A DNA stretch of 14,608 nucleotides from Propionibacterium sp. (lineage in GTDB: Bacteria > Actinomycetota > Actinomycetes > Propionibacteriales > Propionibacteriaceae): contig JALHFX010000051.1 of NCBI GenBank assembly GCA_022837595.1, forward strand, positions 1 through 14,608, written 5' to 3'. Shown piece after piece: positions 6,735-14,542 of the stretch; position 1 is the stretch's first letter; every line of letters begins with the position of its first letter. The notes beneath the pieces were generated by a model, which ran no database searches, was not told the origin of the DNA, and worked only from the letters and a program-made list of their open reading frames with translations. The translations under genes were made by a program, and so were the position numbers.

Positions 6735-8306
6735 CTAAGCTGCCAATTTGGCTCCAACCAGCGTGTAGCCGGATTCGAACGTCAAGAATCCGGGAATGTT
6801 CGAGAAACCGGTCAATTTGTTTGTATACGCGAATGCCTGAGTTCGTGCCACCAGGCTTGCGAACGGCACGGTCTCAATGATCCGCGCCTGCACCGCATCG
6901 TAAGCGGCGACCCGATCTGCGCCGGGAGCAGCCGTCAGACCGGCGGCCAGCAACTGGTTGAGCTCTGGATCGTCAAAACCGTACGAACGGTTGTTGGCAG
7001 CCGGACCGGTCACAAAGTTGACGAGGAAGCTCGGATCGTTGACCACCCCAGCCGAACCGGCCACCGCAATGTCGTACTGGCCCTCGGCAGCCTTCTGCTG
7101 ACGGGTCGCCCAGTCCGGCGAGTCGAGAGTGGTGCGGATACCGATTGCCTCCAGGTCGGGCTGCACCGACAGCGCGGTGTCCTGGTGGAACGCGTACTGT
7201 GAGGACGACAGCAGCACCGCATCAAAGCCATCGGCGTATCCCGCCTCGGCCATCAGCTGCTTGGCTTTCTCCACGTTCTGCGACCAGCCATTGGCCAGCT
7301 CGGCGTTGTAGAACTCGCTGCCCTCGGCGATCGGAGCACCGGCGGTCACGGTGGCTTGACCGGAGAACGCAGACGTCGCAACGTTCTCGCGATTCACCGC
7401 CAAGGCGATGGCTTGGCGGACCTTCTCATTGGCCAGCGGGCTTCCATTGGAGACGTTGAAATGTAGGTACATCCACGGCCCGGACTGCCCATCCAACACG
7501 AGATCGCTATTGGACTCGACCTGGCTGAAAGACTCCCACGGAACGAAGTCCATCAGATCCGCGTCACCGGCGAGCAGCGCATTGAGGCGGGCCTGACCAT
7601 CGGCATAAATCGTGATCGTGATGTCCTCGAAGTTCACGTTGGCCGCATCATAGAAATCGGGGTTCTTCTTCAGGGTGAAGGAAACGCCCGGGTTAGTCTC
7701 CTCCAAGATGAACGGTCCAGCGCCCGACCACGCGGTGCCCTCTGCCGAGAATGCCTCCTCTGGCAGAATCGCCGCGGTGGTGTCGGCCAGGTAGGCCGGA
7801 AAAGCCACATTGGGATTCTTCAGCTTAACGACAGCAGTCTGGGCGTCAGGAGTCTCGACCGAATCCAGATCGGACATCGTCGCGAAGATCTTTGCGCCAG
7901 AATCGGAGGACGCCAAGAACTCGAGCGTCTTCTTCACATTCTCACTGGTAAGGTCCGACCCATCCTGGAATTTCAATCCCTCCCTCAGATGGAAGGTGAA
8001 CTCGGTATTCGTCTCGTTGACATCGTAGGATTCAGCGAGCGCAGGTACGACGTCACCGTTGCCGTCGTAGCCCAGCAGCCCCCGGTGGATCAGAGTGTCG
8101 AGCATCATGGCGGCCGCGCCCTGGTCACGTGATGGCTTCAGATCGGCCACATCGGCCGACAGCGCGATCCGCAACGTGGTGTTGAGTTCACCACTTCCAG
8201 CGTCTAAGGAACCGCTGTCCCCCGAACCCGAGCAGCCGCTCAGGATCATGACCGGGGCGATGACCGCGGCAACAAGCCATTTCTTTAGTCCACTTCGATA
8301 TCCCAT
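6735..8306 (-). CDS. Extracellular solute-binding lipoprotein of an Opp/Dpp-type ABC importer (SBP family 5)
   Basis: 523 residues. A lipoprotein signal peptide is clear: basic start MGYRSGLKKW, hydrophobic stretch, and lipobox LSGC (22-25) with Cys25 as the anchor, followed by a Gly/Ser/Asp-rich linker. The mature part is a family 5 (DppA/OppA) binding protein: TLIHRGLLGYDGNGDVVPAL, AESYDVN, FTFHLREGLKFQDGSDLT, and later MYLHFNVSNGSPLANEKVR with QAIALAVNRENV are all standard. Anchored outside the membrane, it captures the substrate for the DppBC-like permease. Family members bind peptides, but also opines, sugars and other compounds, so the ligand cannot be read from sequence; the neighbours suggest a glycated amino-acid derivative. 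A strong AAGGAGGG box lies six bases before the ATG, which overlaps the hyuB stop by one base. Confidence 0.95.
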   Translation of the reverse strand: MGYRSGLKKWLVAAVIAPVMILSGCSGSGDSGSLDAGSGELNTTLRIALSADVADLKPSRDQGAAAMMLDTLIHRGLLGYDGNGDVVPALAESYDVNETNTEFTFHLREGLKFQDGSDLTSENVKKTLEFLASSDSGAKIFATMSDLDSVETPDAQTAVVKLKNPNVAFPAYLADTTAAILPEEAFSAEGTAWSGAGPFILEETNPGVSFTLKKNPDFYDAANVNFEDITITIYADGQARLNALLAGDADLMDFVPWESFSQVESNSDLVLDGQSGPWMYLHFNVSNGSPLANEKVRQAIALAVNRENVATSAFSGQATVTAGAPIAEGSEFYNAELANGWSQNVEKAKQLMAEAGYADGFDAVLLSSSQYAFHQDTALSVQPDLEAIGIRTTLDSPDWATRQQKAAEGQYDIAVAGSAGVVNDPSFLVNFVTGPAANNRSYGFDDPELNQLLAAGLTAAPGADRVAAYDAVQARIIETVPFASLVARTQAFAYTNKLTGFSNIPGFLTFESGYTLVGAKLAA

Positions 8307-9991
8307 CAGATTCCCTCCTTAATTGGGTCTGTGCCAGCCGAGCCCTGACGTGCTTGGCTGCGGTATTCTTCGGCGGTTTGACGACTGATCTTCTCTGCCT
8401 GCAGATCGTCTGCGATGGCCTGCGGATCACGCTGATCCGGATCGCCATAGCCACCTGCACCGGCAGTCTCAATGGACGCCGAGTCGCCGGCGGCCAAGAC
8501 TGTGTAGCCGTGATCGATGGGCTGGGCACCCGGGCTCAGTTCGCAATGGGCCGAGGTTCCGGGTCCGCCTCCGAATAGCCCCCACGGCTGCGACTTCTGC
8601 CTGCTGGTGTCGAGCCAGAAATGCACATCGTCGACCTCGGCGCGTACCTTGCGGCGAATACCCATACCGCCTCGGTACTGACCGATGCCACCCGAATCGT
8701 CAATGAGCTCGTAGACCTCGACAGTCAACGGGTATTCGGCTTCGAGGCTCTCGACCGGCAGGTTCGAGGTATTGGTCATGTGCACCTGAACGCCGTCGAG
8801 GCCGTCCTTGTTGTAGCGAGCCCCACAGCCACCACCGATGGTCTCCAGGTAGACGAAGTCGCGGCTACGCTGCGGATCCCAACCGGAAAAATGGACTCCG
8901 GTGTTCGCACCGTTACTGGCCGCGGTGACCTTGGTGGGGATCGCCGGTGCCAGCGCGCCCACGATCAGATCCACCACACGCTGGCAGGTCTCGCTGCGGC
9001 CGTTCACTGCTGCGGGCGCCTCGCAGTTCAAGATGCTGCCCTTGGGCGCCGTGATCGTGACTGGACGATAGAGCCCGGCGTTCGGCAAGATGTCAGGGTC
9101 TATCAGGGTCTTGAGCGTGTAATAACAGGCGGCATACAGGCCGGTCCACACGACGTTTACGCTGGCGCGCACCTGCGGCGGATTACCTGCAAAATCGAAG
9201 GTGATCTCATCACCGTCGACAGTGACTGCGATCCTCAACTCAAGCTCATCGTCCAGTTCGGGGCAATCGAACTTGTCGGTGAAAGTGTAGCGGCCGTCCG
9301 GGAACTCTTCGATCGCCGCCCGAGTTCGCCGCTCAGTGTAATCGAGTAGCTGTGTGGCGACAGCGACCATGGTCTGACGCCCGTAACGCTCGCACAACTC
9401 CCGGTAGCGATCAATCGCAGTATGCAACGCCGCCTGCTGGGCACGTAGGTCGGCGCGACGCTCGGCGGGAATCTGACAGTTCAACAACACCAGCTCCAGC
9501 AGTTCGTCTTGCAGCACTCCCCTTCTTACGAGATGAACCGGAGGGATCCGGATTGCCTCCTGAAAGATGTGGGCATGGCCGCGATCACCGAAGTCAGCGT
9601 GATGAGCCAAGGTGGCCGTCCACGCGGTGAGTTCACCACCGACAAAGATCGGCGAAGCGAGCACGATGTCGGGCAGGTGCGACCCGCCGCCGGTGTACGG
9701 ATCGTTGCCGATGAACACATCGCCTTCAGCGATGTCCTCGTCCGGGATGCGCTCGCGGATCGCCCGAACAACACCCATCAACGAGCCCAGGTGTAGCGGA
9801 GAGCCGCCCTCATCTTGAGCGATGGCATCACCTTGAGCGTTGAACAAGCTGGCGGTGCAGTCGCGACGCTCCTTGATATTGGGTGAGAACGCGGCCTTGA
9901 CCAGCGTTTCACTCATTTCCTCGACGATGCTCGACAATGCCGACGAAATGACTTCCACCAGGATCGGATCCTGGGCCGATATCTCGGTCAT
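8306..9991 (-). CDS. hyuB: Hydantoinase B/oxoprolinase family protein (HyuB)
   Basis: 561 residues, normal for HyuB. Family hallmarks are SSIVEEMSETLVKAAFSPNI (21-40), GDVFIGNDPYTGGGSHLPD (90-108), AHHADFGDRG (129-138), the middle motif GGGCGARYNKDG (387-398), GGIGQYRGGMG (434-444) and the C-terminal GAGGYGDP (511-518). HyuB works with HyuA in ATP-dependent opening of cyclic amides or imides such as N-methylhydantoin and 5-oxoproline; related subunits serve in acetone carboxylase and caprolactam hydrolysis. Given the flanking sugar kinase and deglycase genes I infer a lactam or imide ring attached to, or derived from, a sugar-amino acid. The start overlaps the hyuA stop by four bases (ATGA), and GGAG lies seven bases upstream. 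Cytoplasmic. Confidence 0.95.
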   Translation of the reverse strand: MTEISAQDPILVEVISSALSSIVEEMSETLVKAAFSPNIKERRDCTASLFNAQGDAIAQDEGGSPLHLGSLMGVVRAIRERIPDEDIAEGDVFIGNDPYTGGGSHLPDIVLASPIFVGGELTAWTATLAHHADFGDRGHAHIFQEAIRIPPVHLVRRGVLQDELLELVLLNCQIPAERRADLRAQQAALHTAIDRYRELCERYGRQTMVAVATQLLDYTERRTRAAIEEFPDGRYTFTDKFDCPELDDELELRIAVTVDGDEITFDFAGNPPQVRASVNVVWTGLYAACYYTLKTLIDPDILPNAGLYRPVTITAPKGSILNCEAPAAVNGRSETCQRVVDLIVGALAPAIPTKVTAASNGANTGVHFSGWDPQRSRDFVYLETIGGGCGARYNKDGLDGVQVHMTNTSNLPVESLEAEYPLTVEVYELIDDSGGIGQYRGGMGIRRKVRAEVDDVHFWLDTSRQKSQPWGLFGGGPGTSAHCELSPGAQPIDHGYTVLAAGDSASIETAGAGGYGDPDQRDPQAIADDLQAEKISRQTAEEYRSQARQGSAGTDPIKEGI

Positions 9992-12051
9992 TGCTGAGCT
10001 CCGATCTGAATAACGAGATTGCGGTATTCGTCCATCACGCAGGTATCCCCCGGCAGCAGGATTGTGGTGGTGTCCATCTGCTCCACAATTGCTGGCCCGA
10101 CCAGCCGGTTGCCGGGACGCAGCCGTCCGCGGTCGTAGACGGGGCAGGAGCGGAACCCGAGGTGCGTGGAGAAGAAGACATCGCGTTCAGCCACGATGGA
10201 TGCATCCGAGTTCTCGGCATCGAATGGTGACGTCACCAATTCGAGACGATCTGCGCGACCGACTGCCTGCACCCGGAAAGTCACAACCTCGATGGGGTCG
10301 TCGTTCGAGTGAAAGCCGTAGACCCGTTCGTGAGCCTCGTGGAAGTCGGCGACAACCTGACTCAAGGCCGCCGCGTCGAGACCGTGCTGACCGGCGATGT
10401 CAATCGGCAACTCGAAGTTCTGACCGCGGTAGCGCATCTCCAGCCGCCGGACCAGGGTCTGCTCGTCGGCAGGTGTCCCTTCGGCGGTGAACCACTCGCC
10501 GGCCTGGGTCTCGAGCTCGGCCAGTACCTGAGCTATTGCATCGGGGCCTTCGGGGTCGAGTGCGACAATCTGAGTGCGCATGAAATCGGTGCGTACGTCG
10601 GTCATTAGCAGACCCATGGCCGACTGCGCCCCGGGAGTCTCAGGAACAACAATCGTGGTGATGCCCAGTTCACGAGCCAACCGCGACGCATGCAGCGGAC
10701 CTGCGCCACCGAACGGCACCAGCGCATAGTCGCGCGGATCATAGCCCCGCTGCACCGAGACGACCCGGATGGCGCGAGCCATGTTCGCCGTCACCACCCG
10801 CAGGATTCCGAGCGCCGCCTCATGCACCTCCAGACCAAGCGGATCGCCCACGCGCCGGACAGCGTCGATGGCGGCCTGCTCGCTGATCTTCATCTGGCCG
10901 TTGAGCAGGTACTGCGGGTTGAGCAGGTGCAGCACCACATTCGCGTCGGTCACACTGGGCTGATCGCCCACGCCATAGCAGGCAGGGCCGGGACTGGCAC
11001 CAGCCGACTGTGGGCCAACCCGCAAGTGGCCTCCCGAATCAATCCAGGCGATCGAGCCACCACCGGCGCCCACCGTGTGAATATCGAGCATTGGTGAACG
11101 AATCGGGCGACCGTCCAACTCCATTCCTGCTGTGACATGAGGCTCACCATGCTGTACCAGGGAGATATCGGACGATGTCCCGCCCATGTCGAAAGTGATG
11201 ATGTCGGGGAAGCCGGCGGCCGAACAGATCTCGGCGGCACCCACCACTCCGGTGCTCGGGCCCGAGAGCACCAACCGCACAGGAACTTCTTCGGCCATAT
11301 CGAACGGGATCACACCACCGTTCGACTGAGTGACCTGTGGGTCGGCCTTCAGGCCGAGGCTACGCAGGGTGCGACGCAAGCGGGACAGGTATCCGTAGAC
11401 GACCGGGCCGGCGTAGGCGTTGGTCACCACCGTCGAGAGCCGCTCGTACTCACGGAACTCCGGCAGCACGGTGGACGACAATGAGACATAGGCTTGCGGG
11501 AATTCCTCGGCGATCAACTCGGCGACCCTGCGCTCGTGGGTGGGGTCCACGTAGCTGTACAAGAAGCAGACGGCGATCGCCTTGACTCCGGCATCTCGCA
11601 GTTCGCGGATCTTGAGTCGGGTATCATCCTCATCCAGCGGCACCAGGACAGCGCCATCATGACGCAAGCGCTCGCTCACCTCGAGGCGCAGATGTCGCGG
11701 CACGAGTGGTAGCGGCTTGTCGGTCTGAGGGTCGTACATGTCCGGGCGACGACCACGACCGAGTTCCAGCAGATCACGGAAGCCCTTGGTGGTGATCAAA
11801 CCGGTGCTCACGCCTGTGTTGGTGAGCAGGGTGTTGGTGCCGACCGTCGTGCCGTGCGCGAAATAGGTGACATCGTCGATCCGCCGGTCGTCCATTGTGC
11901 CCAGCAATTCGGTCACGCCCTGGACGATTGCCCGACCCGGATCATCCGGGGTGCTCGATACCTTGTGAATGTGCACCCGACCGGTCCGGTCGTCATATGC
12001 GCACACATCAGTGAAGGTGCCACCGGTGTCAACACCGAACCGCAAACCCAT
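9988..12051 (-). CDS. hyuA: Hydantoinase/oxoprolinase family protein (HyuA)
   Basis: 687 residues, full-length HyuA. The N-terminal ATP-binding motif FGVDTGGTFTD (5-15) is followed by YFAHGTTVGTNTLL (63-76), the second phosphate motif FDMGGTSSD (287-295), TVGAGGGSIAWID (326-338), VGPQSAGASPGPACYG (345-360), and VTDAN (367-371). These mark the actin-like ATPase fold of the ATP-dependent hydantoinase/5-oxoprolinase A subunit; the hydantoinase C-terminal region follows. It is thought to phosphorylate the cyclic amide so that HyuB can complete hydrolysis. It lies between the kinase gene and hyuB: the start overlaps the kinase stop by one base, with AAGGAG seven bases upstream. Substrate class beyond 'lactam or imide' cannot be assigned; N-methylhydantoin, 5-oxoproline and acetophenone/acetone carboxylation are the family alternatives. 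Confidence 0.95.
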   Translation of the reverse strand: MGLRFGVDTGGTFTDVCAYDDRTGRVHIHKVSSTPDDPGRAIVQGVTELLGTMDDRRIDDVTYFAHGTTVGTNTLLTNTGVSTGLITTKGFRDLLELGRGRRPDMYDPQTDKPLPLVPRHLRLEVSERLRHDGAVLVPLDEDDTRLKIRELRDAGVKAIAVCFLYSYVDPTHERRVAELIAEEFPQAYVSLSSTVLPEFREYERLSTVVTNAYAGPVVYGYLSRLRRTLRSLGLKADPQVTQSNGGVIPFDMAEEVPVRLVLSGPSTGVVGAAEICSAAGFPDIITFDMGGTSSDISLVQHGEPHVTAGMELDGRPIRSPMLDIHTVGAGGGSIAWIDSGGHLRVGPQSAGASPGPACYGVGDQPSVTDANVVLHLLNPQYLLNGQMKISEQAAIDAVRRVGDPLGLEVHEAALGILRVVTANMARAIRVVSVQRGYDPRDYALVPFGGAGPLHASRLARELGITTIVVPETPGAQSAMGLLMTDVRTDFMRTQIVALDPEGPDAIAQVLAELETQAGEWFTAEGTPADEQTLVRRLEMRYRGQNFELPIDIAGQHGLDAAALSQVVADFHEAHERVYGFHSNDDPIEVVTFRVQAVGRADRLELVTSPFDAENSDASIVAERDVFFSTHLGFRSCPVYDRGRLRPGNRLVGPAIVEQMDTTTILLPGDTCVMDEYRNLVIQIGAQQ

Positions 12052-12878
12052 CAGTTCACTCCTTGATCTGCCAATGCGCCCGAATCAGGCGCTCCATGCC
12101 CAAATGCCCCTCGACCCGCGATGACCTCAGCCGACAACGCACTCGCTTTGACCATGGCCGAGGCCGGTGCCTCATCCGCCGCCAGCGAAACGATCAGAGA
12201 AGCCAAGTAGGCATCTCCGGCGGCGAGGGTATCGACAACCGGCACGTCATCGGCGGCCTGGTACCAGCTCTGCGAGCCGGCCCACAGACGCGCGCCGCCC
12301 GGGCCCTGAGTGATCAACACATAGTGCGCACCGGCGTGCGAGGCCGTGCGCGCTGTCTCCTCGACGCCCGCCTCATCCAGATGTGATCCGGAGAAGGCAG
12401 CAAGCCAAAGCCCCGGCTGCGCCGCGATGGTGGCTTCGGAGTATTCGCGACCGAAATCGTAGGCCACCTTGGGACAGGCCGCGATCAACTGCGGCACCTG
12501 ATGCGCCCAGCGAGCCGAGTAGGCAGTATGGACGACGTCATAGTCCTGCGCCGCCTCGATCATGGACGGAGTCAGATCGAACAGCGATACACCCTTGTCC
12601 GAGCCGAGAAAGTGACGGTCCCCAGCTACCACTTCGACCATGGCGTAGGCGTTGGTCCCGTGTTCGACCCGCAGACCACCGACATCGACGCCTTCGTGGA
12701 GCAACGATGCCAGCACAAGCTGGCCAGCGGCATCATCACCCAGGACCCCCACGTAGGCCGCGTCAGCCCCCAATCGGCTGGCGAAGACGGCGACGTTGAC
12801 GCAGTTGCCTCCCGGATACATGATCTTGCGGTCGAGATAGCGATCAACGACGTTGTCGCCGATGCACAGCACCCGCAT
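12051..12878 (-). CDS. PfkB-family sugar kinase, FrlD (fructoselysine 6-kinase)-like
   Basis: 275 residues (E. coli FrlD about 261). The start MRVLCIGDNVVDRYLDRKIM and YPGGNCVNVAVFASRLG (21-37) closely parallel FrlD, which opens with a GDN-C-VD and GGNAVNVAVY pattern; YVGVLGDDAAG (42-52) and the C-terminal DTLAAGDAYLASL (216-228) are the two PfkB signatures. Asp222 is the catalytic base. The usual GAGD anion-hole motif reads AAGD here. The expected reaction is ATP-dependent 6-phosphorylation of the fructosyl part of an Amadori compound, the substrate for the deglycase encoded immediately upstream. Start overlaps the deglycase stop by one base (TGATG) and has no clear Shine-Dalgarno, so translation is probably coupled. 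A generic ribokinase-type kinase is the fallback. Confidence 0.85.
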   Translation of the reverse strand: MRVLCIGDNVVDRYLDRKIMYPGGNCVNVAVFASRLGADAAYVGVLGDDAAGQLVLASLLHEGVDVGGLRVEHGTNAYAMVEVVAGDRHFLGSDKGVSLFDLTPSMIEAAQDYDVVHTAYSARWAHQVPQLIAACPKVAYDFGREYSEATIAAQPGLWLAAFSGSHLDEAGVEETARTASHAGAHYVLITQGPGGARLWAGSQSWYQAADDVPVVDTLAAGDAYLASLIVSLAADEAPASAMVKASALSAEVIAGRGAFGHGAPDSGALADQGVN

Positions 12879-13897
12879 CAGTAGGCCACTTTGTACATAT
12901 AGCGACGCACCGACGTGTCATGTCCGCGATGGGCAGCGATGTGGTCGAGCACGCGACGCGACGCGCTGATCATGGACAAGACGCTGAGTTCGCCGCGAGC
13001 CTCATCGGATACTCCTGGCATCGACAGCTGCTTCGAATCGATCACATGGGCGTTCCTGCTGTATTGGCTCGTGAACTTCACCACGCGTTCAGCGAGCGGA
13101 CGCGAGGGATCCTCCGCTGCCAACACGACCAGCGGCGCATCGTCCAAGGTGAGTTCGAGCGGACCGTGGAAGAAGTCCGCGCCGTTGACAGCGGCGGCGG
13201 GCATCCACAGCATCTCCATGGAGTAACACCAGGCCATCATCTTGGCCTGTCCGAACGCAGATCCGGCGCCGACATAGTAGGCGAAGTCGGTTTGAGTGGT
13301 CATCGTGCCGATCGCCTCACCCACCTCGGCAATCTCGTCCTTGCCCAGCCGCAGAGCATGCGGCATCGCATCCATGCCGGCGCGGACCGTGCTGGCCAGC
13401 TCCGTCTGTCCATCAAGACGCGCCAGCGCGAGCCCAATCAGCATCGTGTGCATGAGCTTGGGCTCTGTGATGGTGATCGTGTCGGGGTAATCGAGGTGAA
13501 TATCGCAGGTTCGACTCAGCCCATTGTCGCCGATTCGGGAGATGCCGATCGTCGGGCATCCCTTCGCCTTGGCGAATTCTGCCGCCGCCACGGTCTCGGG
13601 GGTGTTGCCGGAGTGGCTCGCGGCGACCACCAGGCAGCTCGAATCGAGCCACGCAGGGTCACGAGAAGTCAGTTCTGCACTGGTGATGTGATTGATGCTG
13701 ATGCCGGAGACGTTGCGGTCAACGAAGTCATAGCAGGGATAGGCGCCGAAATGGGAACCGCCGCAGCCGACCAGCGCAACTCGCTTGAGCCCCGTTGCTG
13801 CGGCCTGTTCGATGTACTCGTTGATCCTCGATTCCGCCGCAAGGGGATGCGCGACGCATTCTTCGAAGTCATGAGGAACAGGAATCAGATTCTCCAT
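12878..13897 (-). CDS. SIS-domain sugar isomerase-type protein, FrlB-like Amadori (fructosamine 6-phosphate) deglycase
   Basis: 339 residues from the ATG at 13897, the same length as E. coli FrlB (about 340). Two SIS domains: the first has the KRVALVGCGGSHFGAYPCYD segment (about 37-56) and the phosphosugar loop ASHSGNTPET (about 95-104); the second runs from about 205 with YYVGAGSAFGQAKM and ADFFHGPLELTLDD, the EFRHGPLE equivalent of FrlB/GlmS. The C-terminus HDTSVRRYMYKVAY resembles the HNPDDRRYY...VEY end of FrlB. Expected reaction: fructosamine 6-phosphate to glucose 6-phosphate plus free amine, in the cytoplasm. First gene of the cluster, directly downstream of the twin-operator promoter. 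GGAAAG lies six bases before this ATG; an in-frame TTG at 13903 is less well spaced. Alternatives in the family are glucoselysine or fructose-asparagine phosphate deglycases. Confidence 0.85.
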   Translation of the reverse strand: MENLIPVPHDFEECVAHPLAAESRINEYIEQAAATGLKRVALVGCGGSHFGAYPCYDFVDRNVSGISINHITSAELTSRDPAWLDSSCLVVAASHSGNTPETVAAAEFAKAKGCPTIGISRIGDNGLSRTCDIHLDYPDTITITEPKLMHTMLIGLALARLDGQTELASTVRAGMDAMPHALRLGKDEIAEVGEAIGTMTTQTDFAYYVGAGSAFGQAKMMAWCYSMEMLWMPAAAVNGADFFHGPLELTLDDAPLVVLAAEDPSRPLAERVVKFTSQYSRNAHVIDSKQLSMPGVSDEARGELSVLSMISASRRVLDHIAAHRGHDTSVRRYMYKVAY

Positions 13898-13934
13898 TGT
13901 CAACTTTCCTGGTGGGTCGGCTTCCGAATAGATC

Positions 13935-13950
13935 TTGACACCGGTGTCAA
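13935..13950. promoter_or_regulatory. Operator O1: perfect 16-bp palindrome, LacI-family type
   Basis: TTGACACCGGTGTCAA is a perfect palindrome with a central CCGG, the layout typical of LacI-family sites (E. coli GntR uses an ACCGGT-centred site). It lies roughly 10-25 bases downstream of the predicted transcription start, where a bound repressor would block initiation. The LacI-type protein at 3735-4796 is the natural candidate; this link is inferred. Confidence 0.7.
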
Positions 13951-13966
13951 TGGTGTCCTGCGACCA

Positions 13967-13995
13967 ATCTTGTTGGACTATGAGACCGGTGTCAA
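13967..13995 (-). promoter_or_regulatory. Promoter of the deglycase-kinase-hyuAB-transport operon
   Basis: A consensus -35 TTGACA (plus 13990-13995) is followed after exactly 17 bases by CAAGAT (plus 13967-13972), a three-of-six match to the -10 consensus. The start would fall near 13960, about 60 bases before the deglycase ATG. The -35 is embedded in operator O2. The perfect -35 and ideal spacing support the call; the -10 is weak. Confidence 0.55.
13980..13995. promoter_or_regulatory. Operator O2: imperfect copy of the CCGG-centred palindrome
   Basis: ATGAGACCGGTGTCAA shares its whole right half (GGTGTCAA) with O1, and six of its eight half-site pairs are symmetric. Its centre is 45 bases from that of O1. 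It covers the -35 of the operon promoter, so O1 and O2 bracket the polymerase site, a common repressor arrangement. Confidence 0.6.
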
Positions 13996-14120
13996 TCCTC
14001 TTCTAGGATCGTCACCGGCCTGTAACTTTGTGTTGGTTGACAGCACGGAACCTGGTCCAGGCCTCTATGCCGGTCTGTCAGATCTGGGACGGGCCTGACC
14101 GAAAGGAAGGGCGATGAGCC

Positions 14121-14270
14121 AGGTACGCCGATCGGCAGGTCATGCCCATAGGCGACAGCATTGCTGCGGACGTCGCTCCGGCCATCCGAGGAGGAGTAAA
14201 AGCTGCGCTCGTTCAGCACCAATCCGGCTCCACCGCCGAATGGCTGCCCGGACTCCTCGAGGTGTCGCGT
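14121..14270 (+). pseudogene. HAD-superfamily hydrolase, C-terminal fragment
   Basis: One frame reads RYADRQVMPIGDSIAADVAP followed by AIRGGVKAALVQHQSG and WLPGLLEV. This matches motif IV and the following helix-strand of HAD phosphatases (v-GDS-xx-DV-xxA-xx-G-xxxxLV; the acidic pair binds Mg). Motifs I-III, including the nucleophilic Asp, are absent because the frame begins after a TGA at 14115-14117. A well-spaced GGAAG and ATG at 14114 open a different frame, as if the start of some gene had been joined out of frame to this piece. The frame remains open to 14456 but loses any resemblance after LLEV. Not functional as a phosphatase. Confidence 0.55.
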
Positions 14271-14455
14271 CGTGGCGCCGAAACTCGACGCGATCCCGCC
14301 CGGCAGCCTAGACCATTGGCATGGCTTACCAGCGATTCTGGCTGCCGTCACGCAGGAAGAGCGGAGAGACAACCTTCCCTGAACCAGGACTACGCTCGCC
14401 GATGCCATCTTCCCCGATGGTCGGGGCGAGCACGATCGAACGCGCCGATAACCTG

Positions 14456-14542
14456 ATGTCTGCTTTGACCCATGTTCCCGATCCCTGCGACCCGCGCGGG
14501 ATCGATTACCGGCTCTTCGCAGTTGAGGGGGTAGGTGGTTGA
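14456..14542 (+). pseudogene. Possible transposase N-terminal remnant (ISAs1/DDE_Tnp_1-associated type)
   Basis: The 28-residue stretch MSALTHVPDPCDPRGIDYRL followed by FAVEGVGG resembles the start of ISAs1-type transposases, which typically read L-xx-VPDPRDPRG-x-RY-x-LxAvLA. The similarity stops at the point where the hydrophobic helix should begin, and a TGA follows. No ribosome binding site is visible, and I see no terminal inverted repeats in the 66 bases that remain. The match is short; chance similarity is possible. Confidence 0.35.

Noticed and set aside
12018..12032. A CACCGGTGTCAA match to the operator half-site inside hyuA
   Set aside because: It falls on the codons for the invariant VDTGGTF motif of HyuA, so the match is explained by coding constraint, and the left half of the palindrome is missing.
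14037..14042. A plus-strand TTGACA that could be a promoter for the debris at 14114
   Set aside because: No acceptable -10 at 16-18 bases; the nearest AT-rich hexamer is over 20 bases away.
12920..14098. A 392-codon open frame on the plus strand opposite the deglycase gene and its promoter
   Set aside because: It mirrors the SIS-domain gene, runs through the operator region, and shows no domain or ribosome binding site.
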